Shown in pieces: positions 56,117 through 63,807 of a stretch of DNA of 64,000 nt. The DNA is from Actinoplanes campanulatus (lineage in GTDB: Bacteria > Actinomycetota > Actinomycetes > Mycobacteriales > Micromonosporaceae), in assembly GCF_014647795.1 (NCBI RefSeq), contig NZ_BMPW01000017.1:124001-188000 (forward strand), read 5' to 3'. Within the stretch, counting starts at the first letter, position 1, and each line of letters starts with the position of its first letter. The position numbers and the translations under genes were made by a program. Under the pieces are notes generated by a model, which saw nothing but the letters and a program-made list of their open reading frames with translations, ran no database searches and was not told the origin of the DNA.

Positions 56117-56701
56117 TCAGTTCGTGTCGATCAGACGGATACGGGTGGCGGTTCTCGTCAGATCCATGGACAGGGTCCGCAGCGGGTTGCCGTCGACCAG
56201 CAGGTCCATCGGGGTGAAGGCGGCCGGCCACGGCACCGCGGCCGACCGGTACACGCCAGGCTCCTCCTCGGCCAGGTGGACCACCGGCTTCGGTACGGGC
56301 CCGGAGGTGGCCAGGCAGGTGAGGGTGCGCCCGGTACGCGGCGCGTCGGTTGCGGCCGTAGTGAGCACGACGGTCAGGGTCATCGGCACCGGTTGCAGCG
56401 GCACCTCGATCTCGGCCTCGGTGAGGTCGACCAGCACCGTGCCCGGCGGCCGGCCCGGCACCGGCGCGAACTCCAGCAGGTCGCGCTGCGGGCCGGCCAC
56501 GGTGACCGCGAGCCGAGGGGGTTGCGCCGGCTCGGCCGCGTCGGTACGGGCGAAGACCACGACCGCGTCCGGCAGGGTCCGCACGCCCCACCCGCGCGGC
56601 GCCGGTTGCAGCCGGGCGGTCAGGCCGGTGACGGCCCGGCCGGTCGAGGCGTGCACCAGCCGTACGTGGTGCCGCAGCCGGGTGGTGACGGACGCGAGCA
56701 T
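56117..56701 (-). CDS. Unknown 194-aa protein of the eCIS operon
   Basis: A 194-aa soluble protein, predicted beta-sandwich from its alternating pattern (HVRLVHASTGRAVTGLTARL, PPRLAVTVAGPQRDLLEFAP, DLTRTATRIRLIDTN). Not recognised. Residues VYRSAAVPWPAAFTPMDLLV resemble a carboxypeptidase-regulatory-type or Ig-like fold end, without certainty. ATG 56701 touches the DUF4255 gene stop (TGATG); position between DUF4255 and sheath suggests a sheath- or cap-associated role. Confidence 0.7.
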   Translation of the reverse strand: MLASVTTRLRHHVRLVHASTGRAVTGLTARLQPAPRGWGVRTLPDAVVVFARTDAAEPAQPPRLAVTVAGPQRDLLEFAPVPGRPPGTVLVDLTEAEIEVPLQPVPMTLTVVLTTAATDAPRTGRTLTCLATSGPVPKPVVHLAEEEPGVYRSAAVPWPAAFTPMDLLVDGNPLRTLSMDLTRTATRIRLIDTN

Positions 56702-57243
56702 CACGGCACCGCCACGTAGTCGATGCGGTGCTCGCGGACCCGGCCGGCGCCGTCACGCTCCAGCACCGGGATGGGTGCCACGTCGACCTCGTAGAACACC
56801 GACAGCCGGCCGGGTCGCCCGAGCGCGCCCCAGATCTGGTTGCGCTCGTCGTGCCCGGGCCCGACGAGCCGGATCACGATGCTGTCCACCTGGTCCGCCA
56901 GCGACGGCGCCAGGTCGGGCGGGCGCAGGATCGGCATGGTGTGGAACGCCTGGACCACCCGGCCGAGGCGGCTCTGCGCCTCGTCGTGCACCCCGGTGAA
57001 GGTGACCAGGTAATGCAGCTTGAGCGACAGCGGCGCCCGCACCAGGCCGGCGGCGCCCTCGACGAGCGGACGGTTGCGCAGGTGGGCGTGCTCCTCGGCG
57101 GCGAGCAACGCGAGAATGCCTTTGGCGTCGGGAAGCGCCACCTTGTCCGCCTGCGACAGCGAATGGTGCACCACCCAGGAGCCGAGATCCGGCGTCGCCT
57201 GGTGGATGACGTCCCGCAGCGCCTCGCTCACCTCGAGGATCAC
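56701..57243 (-). CDS. DUF4255 (Pvc16_N-like) tail terminator/cap protein
   Basis: A 180-aa protein of the DUF4255 family found next to sheath genes in eCIS. EVSEALRDVIHQATP at the start and ADKVALPDAKGILALLAAEE, PLSLKLHYLVTFTGVHDEAQ, RLGRVVQAFHTMPIL and VFYEVDVAPI are typical. In Pvc16/Afp16 the protein caps tube and sheath and stops polymerisation. GTG 57243 shares GTGA with the preceding gene. Confidence 0.88.
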   Translation of the reverse strand: MILEVSEALRDVIHQATPDLGSWVVHHSLSQADKVALPDAKGILALLAAEEHAHLRNRPLVEGAAGLVRAPLSLKLHYLVTFTGVHDEAQSRLGRVVQAFHTMPILRPPDLAPSLADQVDSIVIRLVGPGHDERNQIWGALGRPGRLSVFYEVDVAPIPVLERDGAGRVREHRIDYVAVP

Positions 57244-57479
57244 GATCGCTCCCAGCGCGCCGGGCGGATGCCCTCCGCGTCCAGGCGCACCGCGATGATC
57301 TGCGCGATCTCGGCGAACGATCCCACGTAGTGCTCCTCGTCGGTGGCCATGTCCACAACCCGGGCGCGGATCACGGTGGGCAGCCCCTCGATCTCGCGAG
57401 GCTCCGCCCACACGTCGACGAGGAATCGGTACTTCCACGCAGTCGCCACCAGGACCGTGACCCTTCTCTCGACAGCCAC
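57240..57479 (-). CDS. First gene of the eCIS operon, 79-aa unknown
   Basis: A 79-aa protein of mixed alpha/beta character (AWKYRFLVDVWAEPREIEGL, YVGSFAEIAQIIAVRLDAEG). No domain recognised. GTG 57479 gives the longest form; a later GTG about 27 codons... cannot be excluded near VATAWKYRF, which has GAAGGG eleven bases upstream. It is coupled to the DUF4255 gene by a GTGA overlap and is the promoter-proximal gene, so it may be a regulator or assembly factor. Confidence 0.65.
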   Translation of the reverse strand: MAVERRVTVLVATAWKYRFLVDVWAEPREIEGLPTVIRARVVDMATDEEHYVGSFAEIAQIIAVRLDAEGIRPARWERS

Positions 57480-57507
57480 GCTGTCAAGGGCCGCTCACCG
57501 GAGGGTC

Positions 57508-57545
57508 ACCGTGATCCCGCGGTGCGATCACCGCGGGATCACGGT
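57508..57545. terminator. Perfect 17-bp hairpin between SARP gene and eCIS operon
   Basis: ACCGTGATCCCGCGGTG and its exact complement surround a CGAT loop. It begins at the stop codon of the SARP gene (same strand, upstream) and ends 28 bases before the first eCIS start codon. It may terminate the regulator transcript, or act as an attenuator or operator for the operon. Confidence 0.7.
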
Positions 57546-58417
57546 CAGGACATCCGCCGGAGCCGGCCGAGGGCGCGGTCGATGGTCTCGGTCAGCCGGC
57601 CGACCTCGCGGCGGGCCCGCTCCAGTTCGGCCGTGAGCGCCGCGACGCTCGCGGACCGGCTCCTGTCGTGGCGGGCCAGCCGGGCGTACAGCGCGACGGT
57701 CTCCGGCATCGGATCGGCGCCGAGCTCATCGAGCAACACCATGCGGCAGCGCTCGAACTGCCGCTCCACCAGGTCGTCGCGGCCGGCATCGGCGTACGCG
57801 GTCATCAGGTGCCTGTGCACGTCCTCGCGCAGTGGCTCCAGCCCCAGGGCCAGTTCGCCGAACCGGGTCACCGCCGCCACGTCGCCGCGCTCACCGTGGT
57901 GCCGCACGAGGCAGTCGAGCGTGCTGAGATAGAGGTTCTCGATCCGGTTGCGGTGCGCCAGCACCCACTCGTCGTGGCAGGCTTCGAGCAGTTCGCCGCA
58001 GTACATCGAGGCGGCCGTCTCGAGCCGGGCGGCATCCGCCTCGGTCACCGTGGCCTCGTCACGCTGCAGCACCGGCGCGACCAGATCCTGAAAGACGGAC
58101 GCGTCGACGGTGACGCCCGCCGCCGCGTCCAGGCCGACGCACGGGCCGCCCACGTTGGCGATGACCTCGACACCGACGTTCGACCGGATCTCCGACCGGA
58201 GTCGCCAGAGCGCGGTGTTGAGGCGGCGCCGGGCGGTGCCGGTAGAGCAGTCCGCGAACAGCTGGGCCGCAGCGACCGACCGGGGCCGCCCACCGCTCGG
58301 GGCGAGGGCCAGGTAGGCGAAGACCATGGTGGCGCTGGGCGAGAGGGTGACGGGTTCGTCCCGCGCGACGACCGTCGGCATGCCGAATAGGTTGAGACGC
58401 AGGCCCGAATCCAACAC
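57545..58417 (-). CDS. SARP-type regulator with BTAD domain
   Basis: A 290-aa activator. The OmpR-like winged helix begins at LRLNLFGMPTVVARD (about 6-100, with the RRRLNTALWRLRSEI recognition region) and the bacterial transcriptional activation domain follows at about 110-255 (YCGELLEACHDEWVLAHRNR, LGLEPLREDVHRHLMTAYAD); a coiled C-terminus ends the protein. GTG 58417 with GGGGG eight bases upstream is chosen. It lies in line with and directly upstream of the injection-system operon, so it is the prime candidate for its control. Confidence 0.85.
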   Translation of the reverse strand: MLDSGLRLNLFGMPTVVARDEPVTLSPSATMVFAYLALAPSGGRPRSVAAAQLFADCSTGTARRRLNTALWRLRSEIRSNVGVEVIANVGGPCVGLDAAAGVTVDASVFQDLVAPVLQRDEATVTEADAARLETAASMYCGELLEACHDEWVLAHRNRIENLYLSTLDCLVRHHGERGDVAAVTRFGELALGLEPLREDVHRHLMTAYADAGRDDLVERQFERCRMVLLDELGADPMPETVALYARLARHDRSRSASVAALTAELERARREVGRLTETIDRALGRLRRMS

Positions 58418-58575
58418 CGCGATCCCCCCACACACAGCAACGATGTCGTGTCGGCTGAGGAGAGCGTACGCACCCGGAATCCGCCCCGCCACGCCGCAAT
58501 GGGCTGGACCCCGTCGAGTTCACCCGTTCCACGTCGCCGGTCCCGGCCGTTCGCGACGGTCGCAGGGCGCCGTTT

Positions 58576-59523
58576 TCAGTGCGGGAACGGGACCCGGGGG
58601 CGGGGGTCGATCTCGTCGCGGAACCGTTCGATGAGGTGGCTGACCTGGAGCATGTCGTCGGTGCCGCGGATCCGGTCCAGGTAGAGCGACCGGGCCGCCA
58701 GGCCGGGCAGGTCGAACGTGAAGTACATGGCCATCAGGGGGTTCACGAACAGCGGCGTCCCGCCTGTGCGGCCGTCCAGCGGCACGTCCCCGGAGGCGCC
58801 GGTCAGAGCCGCGGCGATCTGTCCGTTGACGATGCTGGACCGGCCGGGCGTGCTCGTGCGGGCGTGTTCGACGGCGTCGCGGTAGAGGGCCGCCTCCCGG
58901 CCGTGCGACGGCACCGTGAACGCGCCCAGGTAGTGGCCGTCGCGGTCGAGGGCGGCGATGTTCTCCAGCACCTGCACGTGGTTGATGCCGTGGTAGGCGT
59001 CGATGCCGAACCCGATGGACGCCACCAGCCGGGTCGGCACCGGGGTGGCGGCCACCGCGGCGAGGCTCGTCGCGTCCTCGACCGGGGTGCCCAGGGCGGC
59101 CTCGTCGCCGCGCATCAGGATGTCGGTGCCGCCGTCGACCAGGATGATCGCGTCCAGGTCGAGCCGTTTCGCCAGCCTGCGGTAGGCGGCGCGCAGGGGG
59201 CGTACGCCGGTGCGGGGAAAGGCGTGGACCGTGGACGGCAGGCTGTGCCGGGCCAGCCAGCGGGCCAGGGTCCGCTCCGGGAAGTAGTCCTCCGGGCCGA
59301 CGGTGCCGGCGGTGATCGCCGCTACCCCGGGTTCCCGCCAGACGCCTCTGTCGAGGGCGTGCAGGTTCACGATCGAGAGGCTGCCGAAGTGGACCGTCCG
59401 GCCGGTGCTCTGCAGGGCCAGGGCCAGCGGTAGCCCGGCGTAGACGTCGAACCCGCCGCCGGCGCCCGCGATCAGCACGCGTCGCGCGTCCGAGAGTGCT
59501 TCGAAGAACGGCAGTCGCCACAC
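58576..59523 (-). CDS. DUF1152 domain protein
   Basis: A 315-aa protein of the DUF1152 family. It begins with a Rossmann-like glycine-rich loop (VLIAGAGGGFDVYAGLPLAL) and contains GRTVHFGSLSIVNL, IILVDGGTDILMRGDEA and IGFGIDAYHGINH, all typical. Function unknown; a nucleotide-binding enzyme is likely. Start GTG 59523. It is divergent from the GNAT gene across repeat copy C and lies 158 bp upstream of the SARP gene. Confidence 0.85.
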   Translation of the reverse strand: MWRLPFFEALSDARRVLIAGAGGGFDVYAGLPLALALQSTGRTVHFGSLSIVNLHALDRGVWREPGVAAITAGTVGPEDYFPERTLARWLARHSLPSTVHAFPRTGVRPLRAAYRRLAKRLDLDAIILVDGGTDILMRGDEAALGTPVEDATSLAAVAATPVPTRLVASIGFGIDAYHGINHVQVLENIAALDRDGHYLGAFTVPSHGREAALYRDAVEHARTSTPGRSSIVNGQIAAALTGASGDVPLDGRTGGTPLFVNPLMAMYFTFDLPGLAARSLYLDRIRGTDDMLQVSHLIERFRDEIDPRPRVPFPH

Positions 59524-59541
59524 GTGCCCATGATCGTGACT

Positions 59542-59584
59542 CGTGCCGTGGCACGCACCCTCTATTACATCCTAGGAGGATAGG
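59542..59584. repeat. Mosaic intergenic repeat, copy C
   Basis: A CGTGCC-GT-GGCACG hairpin (59542-59555) followed by TCTATTA-CATCCTAGGA-GGATAGG (59561-59584). The latter matches copy B (29493-29516) at 20 of 24 bases. It sits in the divergent gap between the DUF1152 and GNAT genes, supporting a promoter or operator role. Confidence 0.65.
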
Positions 59585-59611
59585 TTGGGCCTCTTCGATA
59601 GAGTGCCGGCT

Positions 59612-60085
59612 ATGGGAGCGCTGCGGCTCGAGCCGATGACCCACGAGCAGTTCCGGTCCTACCGGGAGGAGACGGTCCGCTCCTACGCCGCCGATCTGGC
59701 CGGCACCGGCCTCACCCCGGAGGACGCTCTCATCCAGGCCGAACAGAGCACCGCCACCCTGCTGCCGGACGGGCTGGCGACACCCGGCCATCACCTGTGG
59801 ACCGGCTGGGACGGCGACCTCGAGGCCGGTGTGCTGTGGATGCGCGTCCGCACCGAGGCCGACGGCCCGCACGCGTTCATCTTCGACTTCTTCATCCACG
59901 AGGCGGTCCGCCGCAAGGGGTACGGCCGGGAGCTGATGCGGGCGGCCGAGGCCCGGTGCCGGGAGCTCGGCGTCGTGTCGATCGGGCTGCACGTCTTCGC
60001 CCACAACCCGGGCGCCCATGCCCTGTACGAGCAGATGGGTTTCCGGACCACGTCGTACAACATGGCCAAGAGCCTCGTCCCGTGA
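59612..60085 (+). CDS. GNAT N-acetyltransferase
   Basis: A 157-aa acetyltransferase. FIHEAVRRKGYGRELMRAAE is the acetyl-CoA loop and GVVSIGLHVFAHNPGAHALY with EQMGFRTTSYNMAK the C-terminal signature, as in RimI-like GNATs. ATG 59612 (MGALRLEPM) fits the family start; a TTG at 59585 lies directly behind AGGAGGAT and would add nine residues. It is coupled to the next gene by a GTGA overlap. Confidence 0.85.
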   Translation: MGALRLEPMTHEQFRSYREETVRSYAADLAGTGLTPEDALIQAEQSTATLLPDGLATPGHHLWTGWDGDLEAGVLWMRVRTEADGPHAFIFDFFIHEAVRRKGYGRELMRAAEARCRELGVVSIGLHVFAHNPGAHALYEQMGFRTTSYNMAKSLVP

Positions 60086-61128
60086 CTGATGGGCTGGACG
60101 CCGCCCGCCGGGGCCGGCCGCACCACCCCGACCGCGCGACGGACGGCGGCGAGGGGACCCGGTTCGAGGTGTTCGTGGAGCGGCTGGACGCCGTTTCGTG
60201 GGACCGGCTGCATCACGCGTACGGCATCGCCGACGACGTGCCGGACATGCTGCGGGCGCTGCGCGACCCCGACCCTGAGATACGGGGCGATGCCCTCGGC
60301 GGCCTGCACGCCACCGTCCTGCATCAGGGCACCCGGTTCGAGGCCAGCCAGGAGGTCGTGCCGTTCCTGGTCGCGTTGATCGACGATCCGGCGACACCCG
60401 ACCGGGGCGACCTGCTGCGGTTGTTCACCGGCCTCGCGATCGGCGACCGGCGCGACGACCGGCTGCCGTTCGACCCGGCCACCGAGCTAACCGCGGCGGC
60501 CCGGCTCGACGGTGTAGCCACGGCCGCCGACCGGCTCGACGGCGCGGACACGGCCGCTCTGGTACGGCGCTTCCACGCGGAGCAGGACGCGGACGACTTC
60601 TCCGGCGAGGAGTTCGAGCTGCTGAACCTGCTGGCCACCCGATGGGAGGACGACTGCTACCACCGGGCGGCCGCCTTCCAGGACGTCATCGTGTCCTGGA
60701 TCGGCGACCCGGACGACGCCGTGGCGGCTCGGGCGGCCGCCCTGGCGGCGTGGTTCCCGCTGAACACCGCGACCGTCCAGGCGTGGCTGGCCGTCCCGGC
60801 GTCCCGCGAACAGCCCCGGGCCAGCGCCAACCTGGCCCTCGCCCACACCCTCCTCGAGGATCCCCGGATCGACCGTCTGCTCGACAGTCTCCTCGACACC
60901 GATCCCCGGACCGATCCGAGGAATGATGCTGGGATCGGTGCCGGAATCGTCACGGTCACGGCGGCGGTCGCCACGGCGTACCGGAAAGGCGAAGCCCTCT
61001 CCCCCGCGGCCTTGACCGTGCTGATCGAGACCGCCCACCGCGACCCGATCGGCGAGGTGACCGGCTGGAGCCGAGCCTTGCGCGGTTTCGTGATGCTCGC
61101 CCTGCACCGCCTCGACCTGCACGTCTGA
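60082..61128 (+). CDS. HEAT-repeat-like hypothetical protein
   Basis: A 348-aa mainly helical protein with HEAT-like repeats: MLRALRDPDPEIRGDALGGL, FLVALIDDPATPDRGDLLRL, WIGDPDDAVAARAAALAAWF. Such actinobacterial proteins of about 330-360 aa are uncharacterised. GTG 60082 overlaps the GNAT stop, implying one transcript with it. Confidence 0.75.
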   Translation: MTDGLDAARRGRPHHPDRATDGGEGTRFEVFVERLDAVSWDRLHHAYGIADDVPDMLRALRDPDPEIRGDALGGLHATVLHQGTRFEASQEVVPFLVALIDDPATPDRGDLLRLFTGLAIGDRRDDRLPFDPATELTAAARLDGVATAADRLDGADTAALVRRFHAEQDADDFSGEEFELLNLLATRWEDDCYHRAAAFQDVIVSWIGDPDDAVAARAAALAAWFPLNTATVQAWLAVPASREQPRASANLALAHTLLEDPRIDRLLDSLLDTDPRTDPRNDAGIGAGIVTVTAAVATAYRKGEALSPAALTVLIETAHRDPIGEVTGWSRALRGFVMLALHRLDLHV

Positions 61129-61407
61129 GACTCACCGCCGCCGTCCGTGCGCCGCCGCCCAGGCGATGGCCGCGACAGCAGCCCACAGCTCCACGACCGT
61201 GTGCACCGGCCCCGCAATCAGCGGCCACCGCGCACAACCCACCGACCGTGCGCCCCCACCCACGCCGTAACCACGACAGCAGCACACGCAATCGCCGCCG
61301 TGCGCGCCTACCTTGACGTCGAGGTGGCCACGGATCGGGCCCTCGCACCAACGCTGTGGGCGCGTCCCGCACTGGATGTTCGTTCACCACGTGGGAAGGC
61401 GGGCTGG
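61129..61407. other. Gene-free stretch
   Basis: 279 bp between the HEAT-like protein and the convergent DinB gene. Frames here are short and Arg/Pro-rich; no strong hairpin or repeat was seen. Confidence 0.5.
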
Positions 61408-62070
61408 TCAGCCCAGGGTCAGCGGGCGTAGGCCGGCCGCGTCGAGGCGGTCTCGCTCGACGGGGGTGAGCGGGGCGCGGCCGGTGGCCTTGCGGATCAC
61501 TGTGAGTGGGTCCCCGCCGAGGGCGGCGACCGACTCGCGCCACAGCGGGCCGAACAGCAGGGCGAGCACCCTCTCCCCCGCCGGCCCGGTGAGCCACGGC
61601 GGCACGCCGGCGGCGTCGGCCACATCGACTCCGTGAACCGTGGTCTCCACGATGCGGGTGAGCAGGAAGTCGCCGAGCAGCATGGCGTCGGCGTGGCGGG
61701 TTCGCACCAGACGGTCGTCCGGTTCGGGAGAGCAGACCGTGCGCACCTGGGCGGCGACGTCGGCGAGGCGGGTGGCGAGGTCGCCGGTGAGGGCCTGGGC
61801 GGTGCGCACCCGTTCGGCGTTGGCCTCGGCGCCGAAGCGGTCGTCGGCGCGGTAGTAGCCGGTCGCGCTCACGTCGGCGGTCTCGGGCTCGGGCGCGGCG
61901 ACCATCGCGGGCACCCGGCCGAGCACGGTGATCACGTGCCCAACGACGTCGCGGACCGTCCACGGCGTACAGCGGGTGGGCAGGTCCCAGGCGGACGGTG
62001 GCAGGGCACGCAACGCCCGCACGAAGGCTTCACACTCGGCGTCCAGCGCCGCCCGCACTGAGATGATCAT
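61408..62070 (-). CDS. Mycothiol-dependent maleylpyruvate isomerase-type (DinB) protein
   Basis: A 220-aa four-helix protein. TRCTPWTVRDVVGHVITVLG near 35-50 and RIVETTVHGVDVADA near 145 place the three metal histidines, and the C-terminal MDMPI_C-like part (ALTVIRKATGR-type end) follows. Third member of this fold in the window (with 9432 and 18154). Substrate unknown. ATG 62070. Confidence 0.8.
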   Translation of the reverse strand: MIISVRAALDAECEAFVRALRALPPSAWDLPTRCTPWTVRDVVGHVITVLGRVPAMVAAPEPETADVSATGYYRADDRFGAEANAERVRTAQALTGDLATRLADVAAQVRTVCSPEPDDRLVRTRHADAMLLGDFLLTRIVETTVHGVDVADAAGVPPWLTGPAGERVLALLFGPLWRESVAALGGDPLTVIRKATGRAPLTPVERDRLDAAGLRPLTLG

Positions 62071-62133
62071 GAGAGGAGCAGCATACGGCCGTAACGCACC
62101 CGGTAGCGGTCCGGGCCGGCCGCTCCGGGATCG

Positions 62134-63012
62134 TCACGGGTTGAGCAGCATGCGGGCGTAGTGGGTCTGATAGCGGTCCAGGGTGGGCCCGGCGTCGGCG
62201 GTGGCGACCCGCTCGATGGCGTCGAAGACCCGGCGGTAGCTGCGGACGATACGGCGGCCGCGGGAGATCATGCTGGTGTTGAAGAGGTCGACCAGGACGC
62301 AGCGGTCGTCGGCCAGGTAGAAGCCGTGGTAGGGCGCGATGGGCCACTCGGCGTCGTCGGGGACGATCCGCAGGGTCACGTTGGGGTAGGCGGCGACCTC
62401 GCGGATCCGGCCGATCTGGGCGATCATCTCGGCGGGGCGGCCGATCCGGTTGCGCAGGACCGCTTCGGTGATCAGGAAGACGAAGGCGCGGTCCGGCAGG
62501 AGCAGGATCTGGTTGCGGTTCATCCGGGCGGTGACCGCCTCGGAGACCGCGACCGCGGAGTCGGCGACGCGGGCGTCGTCCAGCTCGGTGTGCAGGTCGG
62601 ACATGACGGCCCGGGCGTACTCGCTGGTTTGCAGCAGGCCGGGCACCACCGCGGGCTGGAAGACGCGGTGTTCCAGGGTGGAGACCTCGAGCTGGCGCAG
62701 GTCGCGCTGGCGCTCGGCGAGGCCGAGGTGGGCGGGCCGCCAGTCGGTGAGCCGGTTGTCGGCGTGTTCGGCGCGGGTGACGAGCTGGTCGACCTCGTCG
62801 GGTGGCAGGCCGAGCTCCTCGGCGAGCAGGCGCACGTCGGCGGGTTCGGCGGCGACGGCGCCGGTCTCCAGCCGGGAGATCTTGGCCTGGCTCATCCCGA
62901 CGCGTTCGCCGAGGGCCTGGCCGGGGATCCGCTTGCTCTTGCGCAGGCGGGCGAGGACGACGCCGACGGGTTCGTCGGTGGTCCGGCCGAGGGAGTCGGG
63001 CGAGCCGCTCAT
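62134..63012 (-). CDS. XRE regulator with DUF5753 domain
   Basis: A 292-aa helix-turn-helix protein of the kind abundant in actinomycetes. The XRE HTH lies at about 20-75 (GQALGERVGMSQAKISRLET), and DUF5753 from about 100 on (QPAVVPGLLQTSEYARAVM, ITEAVLRNRIG, RIVPDDAEWPIAPYHGFYL). ATG 63012 behind GGAGGCGGG is preferred over GTG 63036. It is followed on the same strand logic by the small upstream gene, the usual XRE/small-partner pair that may act as regulator and antagonist. Confidence 0.88.
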   Translation of the reverse strand: MSGSPDSLGRTTDEPVGVVLARLRKSKRIPGQALGERVGMSQAKISRLETGAVAAEPADVRLLAEELGLPPDEVDQLVTRAEHADNRLTDWRPAHLGLAERQRDLRQLEVSTLEHRVFQPAVVPGLLQTSEYARAVMSDLHTELDDARVADSAVAVSEAVTARMNRNQILLLPDRAFVFLITEAVLRNRIGRPAEMIAQIGRIREVAAYPNVTLRIVPDDAEWPIAPYHGFYLADDRCVLVDLFNTSMISRGRRIVRSYRRVFDAIERVATADAGPTLDRYQTHYARMLLNP

Positions 63013-63054
63013 GTGTGGTGACCCGCCTCCCTCCACGCGTGCTTGGCTCCGATC

Positions 63055-63279
63055 TTAGGTGTCCGCCCGCACCGCGGCGGCGAGCAGTTCCGCCGGGATC
63101 TCGACGAGTTGCTCGCCGTCGGGCAGGTCGAGGTCCACGCTGTCGGCGGAAACCGTGTATCCCTGGACGATCAGGGTGCCCCGGTCCGTGCGATAGACGG
63201 TCGGGCAGCTGCCGCCGCCGCAGAGCGTGGTGAGCAGGGTCAATTCGGGCGTTTCGCCGCTATTATCGTGATTTGACAC
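63055..63279 (-). CDS. Small partner protein of the XRE regulator
   Basis: A 74-aa protein with CGGGSCPTVYRTDRGTLIVQ followed by DLPDGEQLVEIPAELLAAAV, a compact beta-rich layout found beside DUF5753 XRE genes. It is 42 bp upstream of the XRE gene on the same strand. GTG 63279 has AGAGGCC next to it and yields a start (SNHDNSGETPEL) typical of such short proteins; longer in-frame extensions are unlikely. Confidence 0.75.
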   Translation of the reverse strand: MSNHDNSGETPELTLLTTLCGGGSCPTVYRTDRGTLIVQGYTVSADSVDLDLPDGEQLVEIPAELLAAAVRADT

Positions 63280-63567
63280 GGCCTCTGATGATACGCGGCC
63301 TTGCGAATATTCGGGCCGGACCTCACTCAAACACACCCAAAGGCGTAGCCGCGTCATCGGTTCGGGCGATTGCGCGCTCCGCGCACGGTCCGCTCATTCA
63401 TTCTCGCGAATAGCCGTTGTGACCTTCGCGCATAGAGCCGCATATTCGTAGCAGAGAGTCACGGAATCGTCACGACATCGCGGTCGGCAGGTTCTCGACA
63501 TCGGGGTCAAGGCTCTCGGTAGGTGCATATGCGTCGCGACCCGGCATCGCCTGGATCGGAGGCCACC
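63280..63567. promoter_or_regulatory. Divergent promoter region
   Basis: 288 bp, AT-richer than its flanks (CGCATATTCG-type stretches, GCGCATAGAGC), between the small XRE-partner gene and the rightward membrane-protein genes. It should hold promoters for both directions; no clear -35/-10 pair or long palindrome was identified. Confidence 0.4.
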
Positions 63568-63789
63568 ATGCTCTTCCCCACCTCACTGTCGGCGCTGCTC
63601 GACGAGCCGTTTCTCTACCTGGCCGTCGCCGCCGTCTGCCTGCTCCTCACGCTCCGCGCTCTCCGCTCCCTTCGGCGGGTGCTCCTCCCGACCGGGACGC
63701 TGCTCCGGGCCGCCGTCGCGGCGTCCTTCGTCGTCTTCACCACCACCCTGGCGCTGGCGATGGTCGCCGCCGCCGCGCTCGCCCGGTGA
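63568..63789 (+). CDS. Small two-TM membrane protein
   Basis: A 73-aa protein with two hydrophobic helices (FLYLAVAAVCLLLTLRAL and LLRAAVAASFVVFTTTLALAMVA) and basic loops between. GGAGG lies five bases upstream of ATG 63568; a GTG/ATG further left is less likely. Function unknown. The next gene starts 18 bases after its stop, so the two form an operon. Confidence 0.65.
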   Translation: MLFPTSLSALLDEPFLYLAVAAVCLLLTLRALRSLRRVLLPTGTLLRAAVAASFVVFTTTLALAMVAAAALAR

Positions 63790-63807
63790 GCCCGGAGGAG
63801 GAAAACC

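Noticed and set aside
53446-56217. 923-codon plus-strand ORF opposite the sheath gene
   Set aside because: Arg/Gly/Val/His-rich antisense frame caused by GC bias; the minus-strand frame is a clear sheath protein.
61147-61431. Short plus-strand ORF of 94 codons
   Set aside because: Arg/Pro/His/Thr-rich, no ribosome site, no recognisable domain; treated as non-coding.
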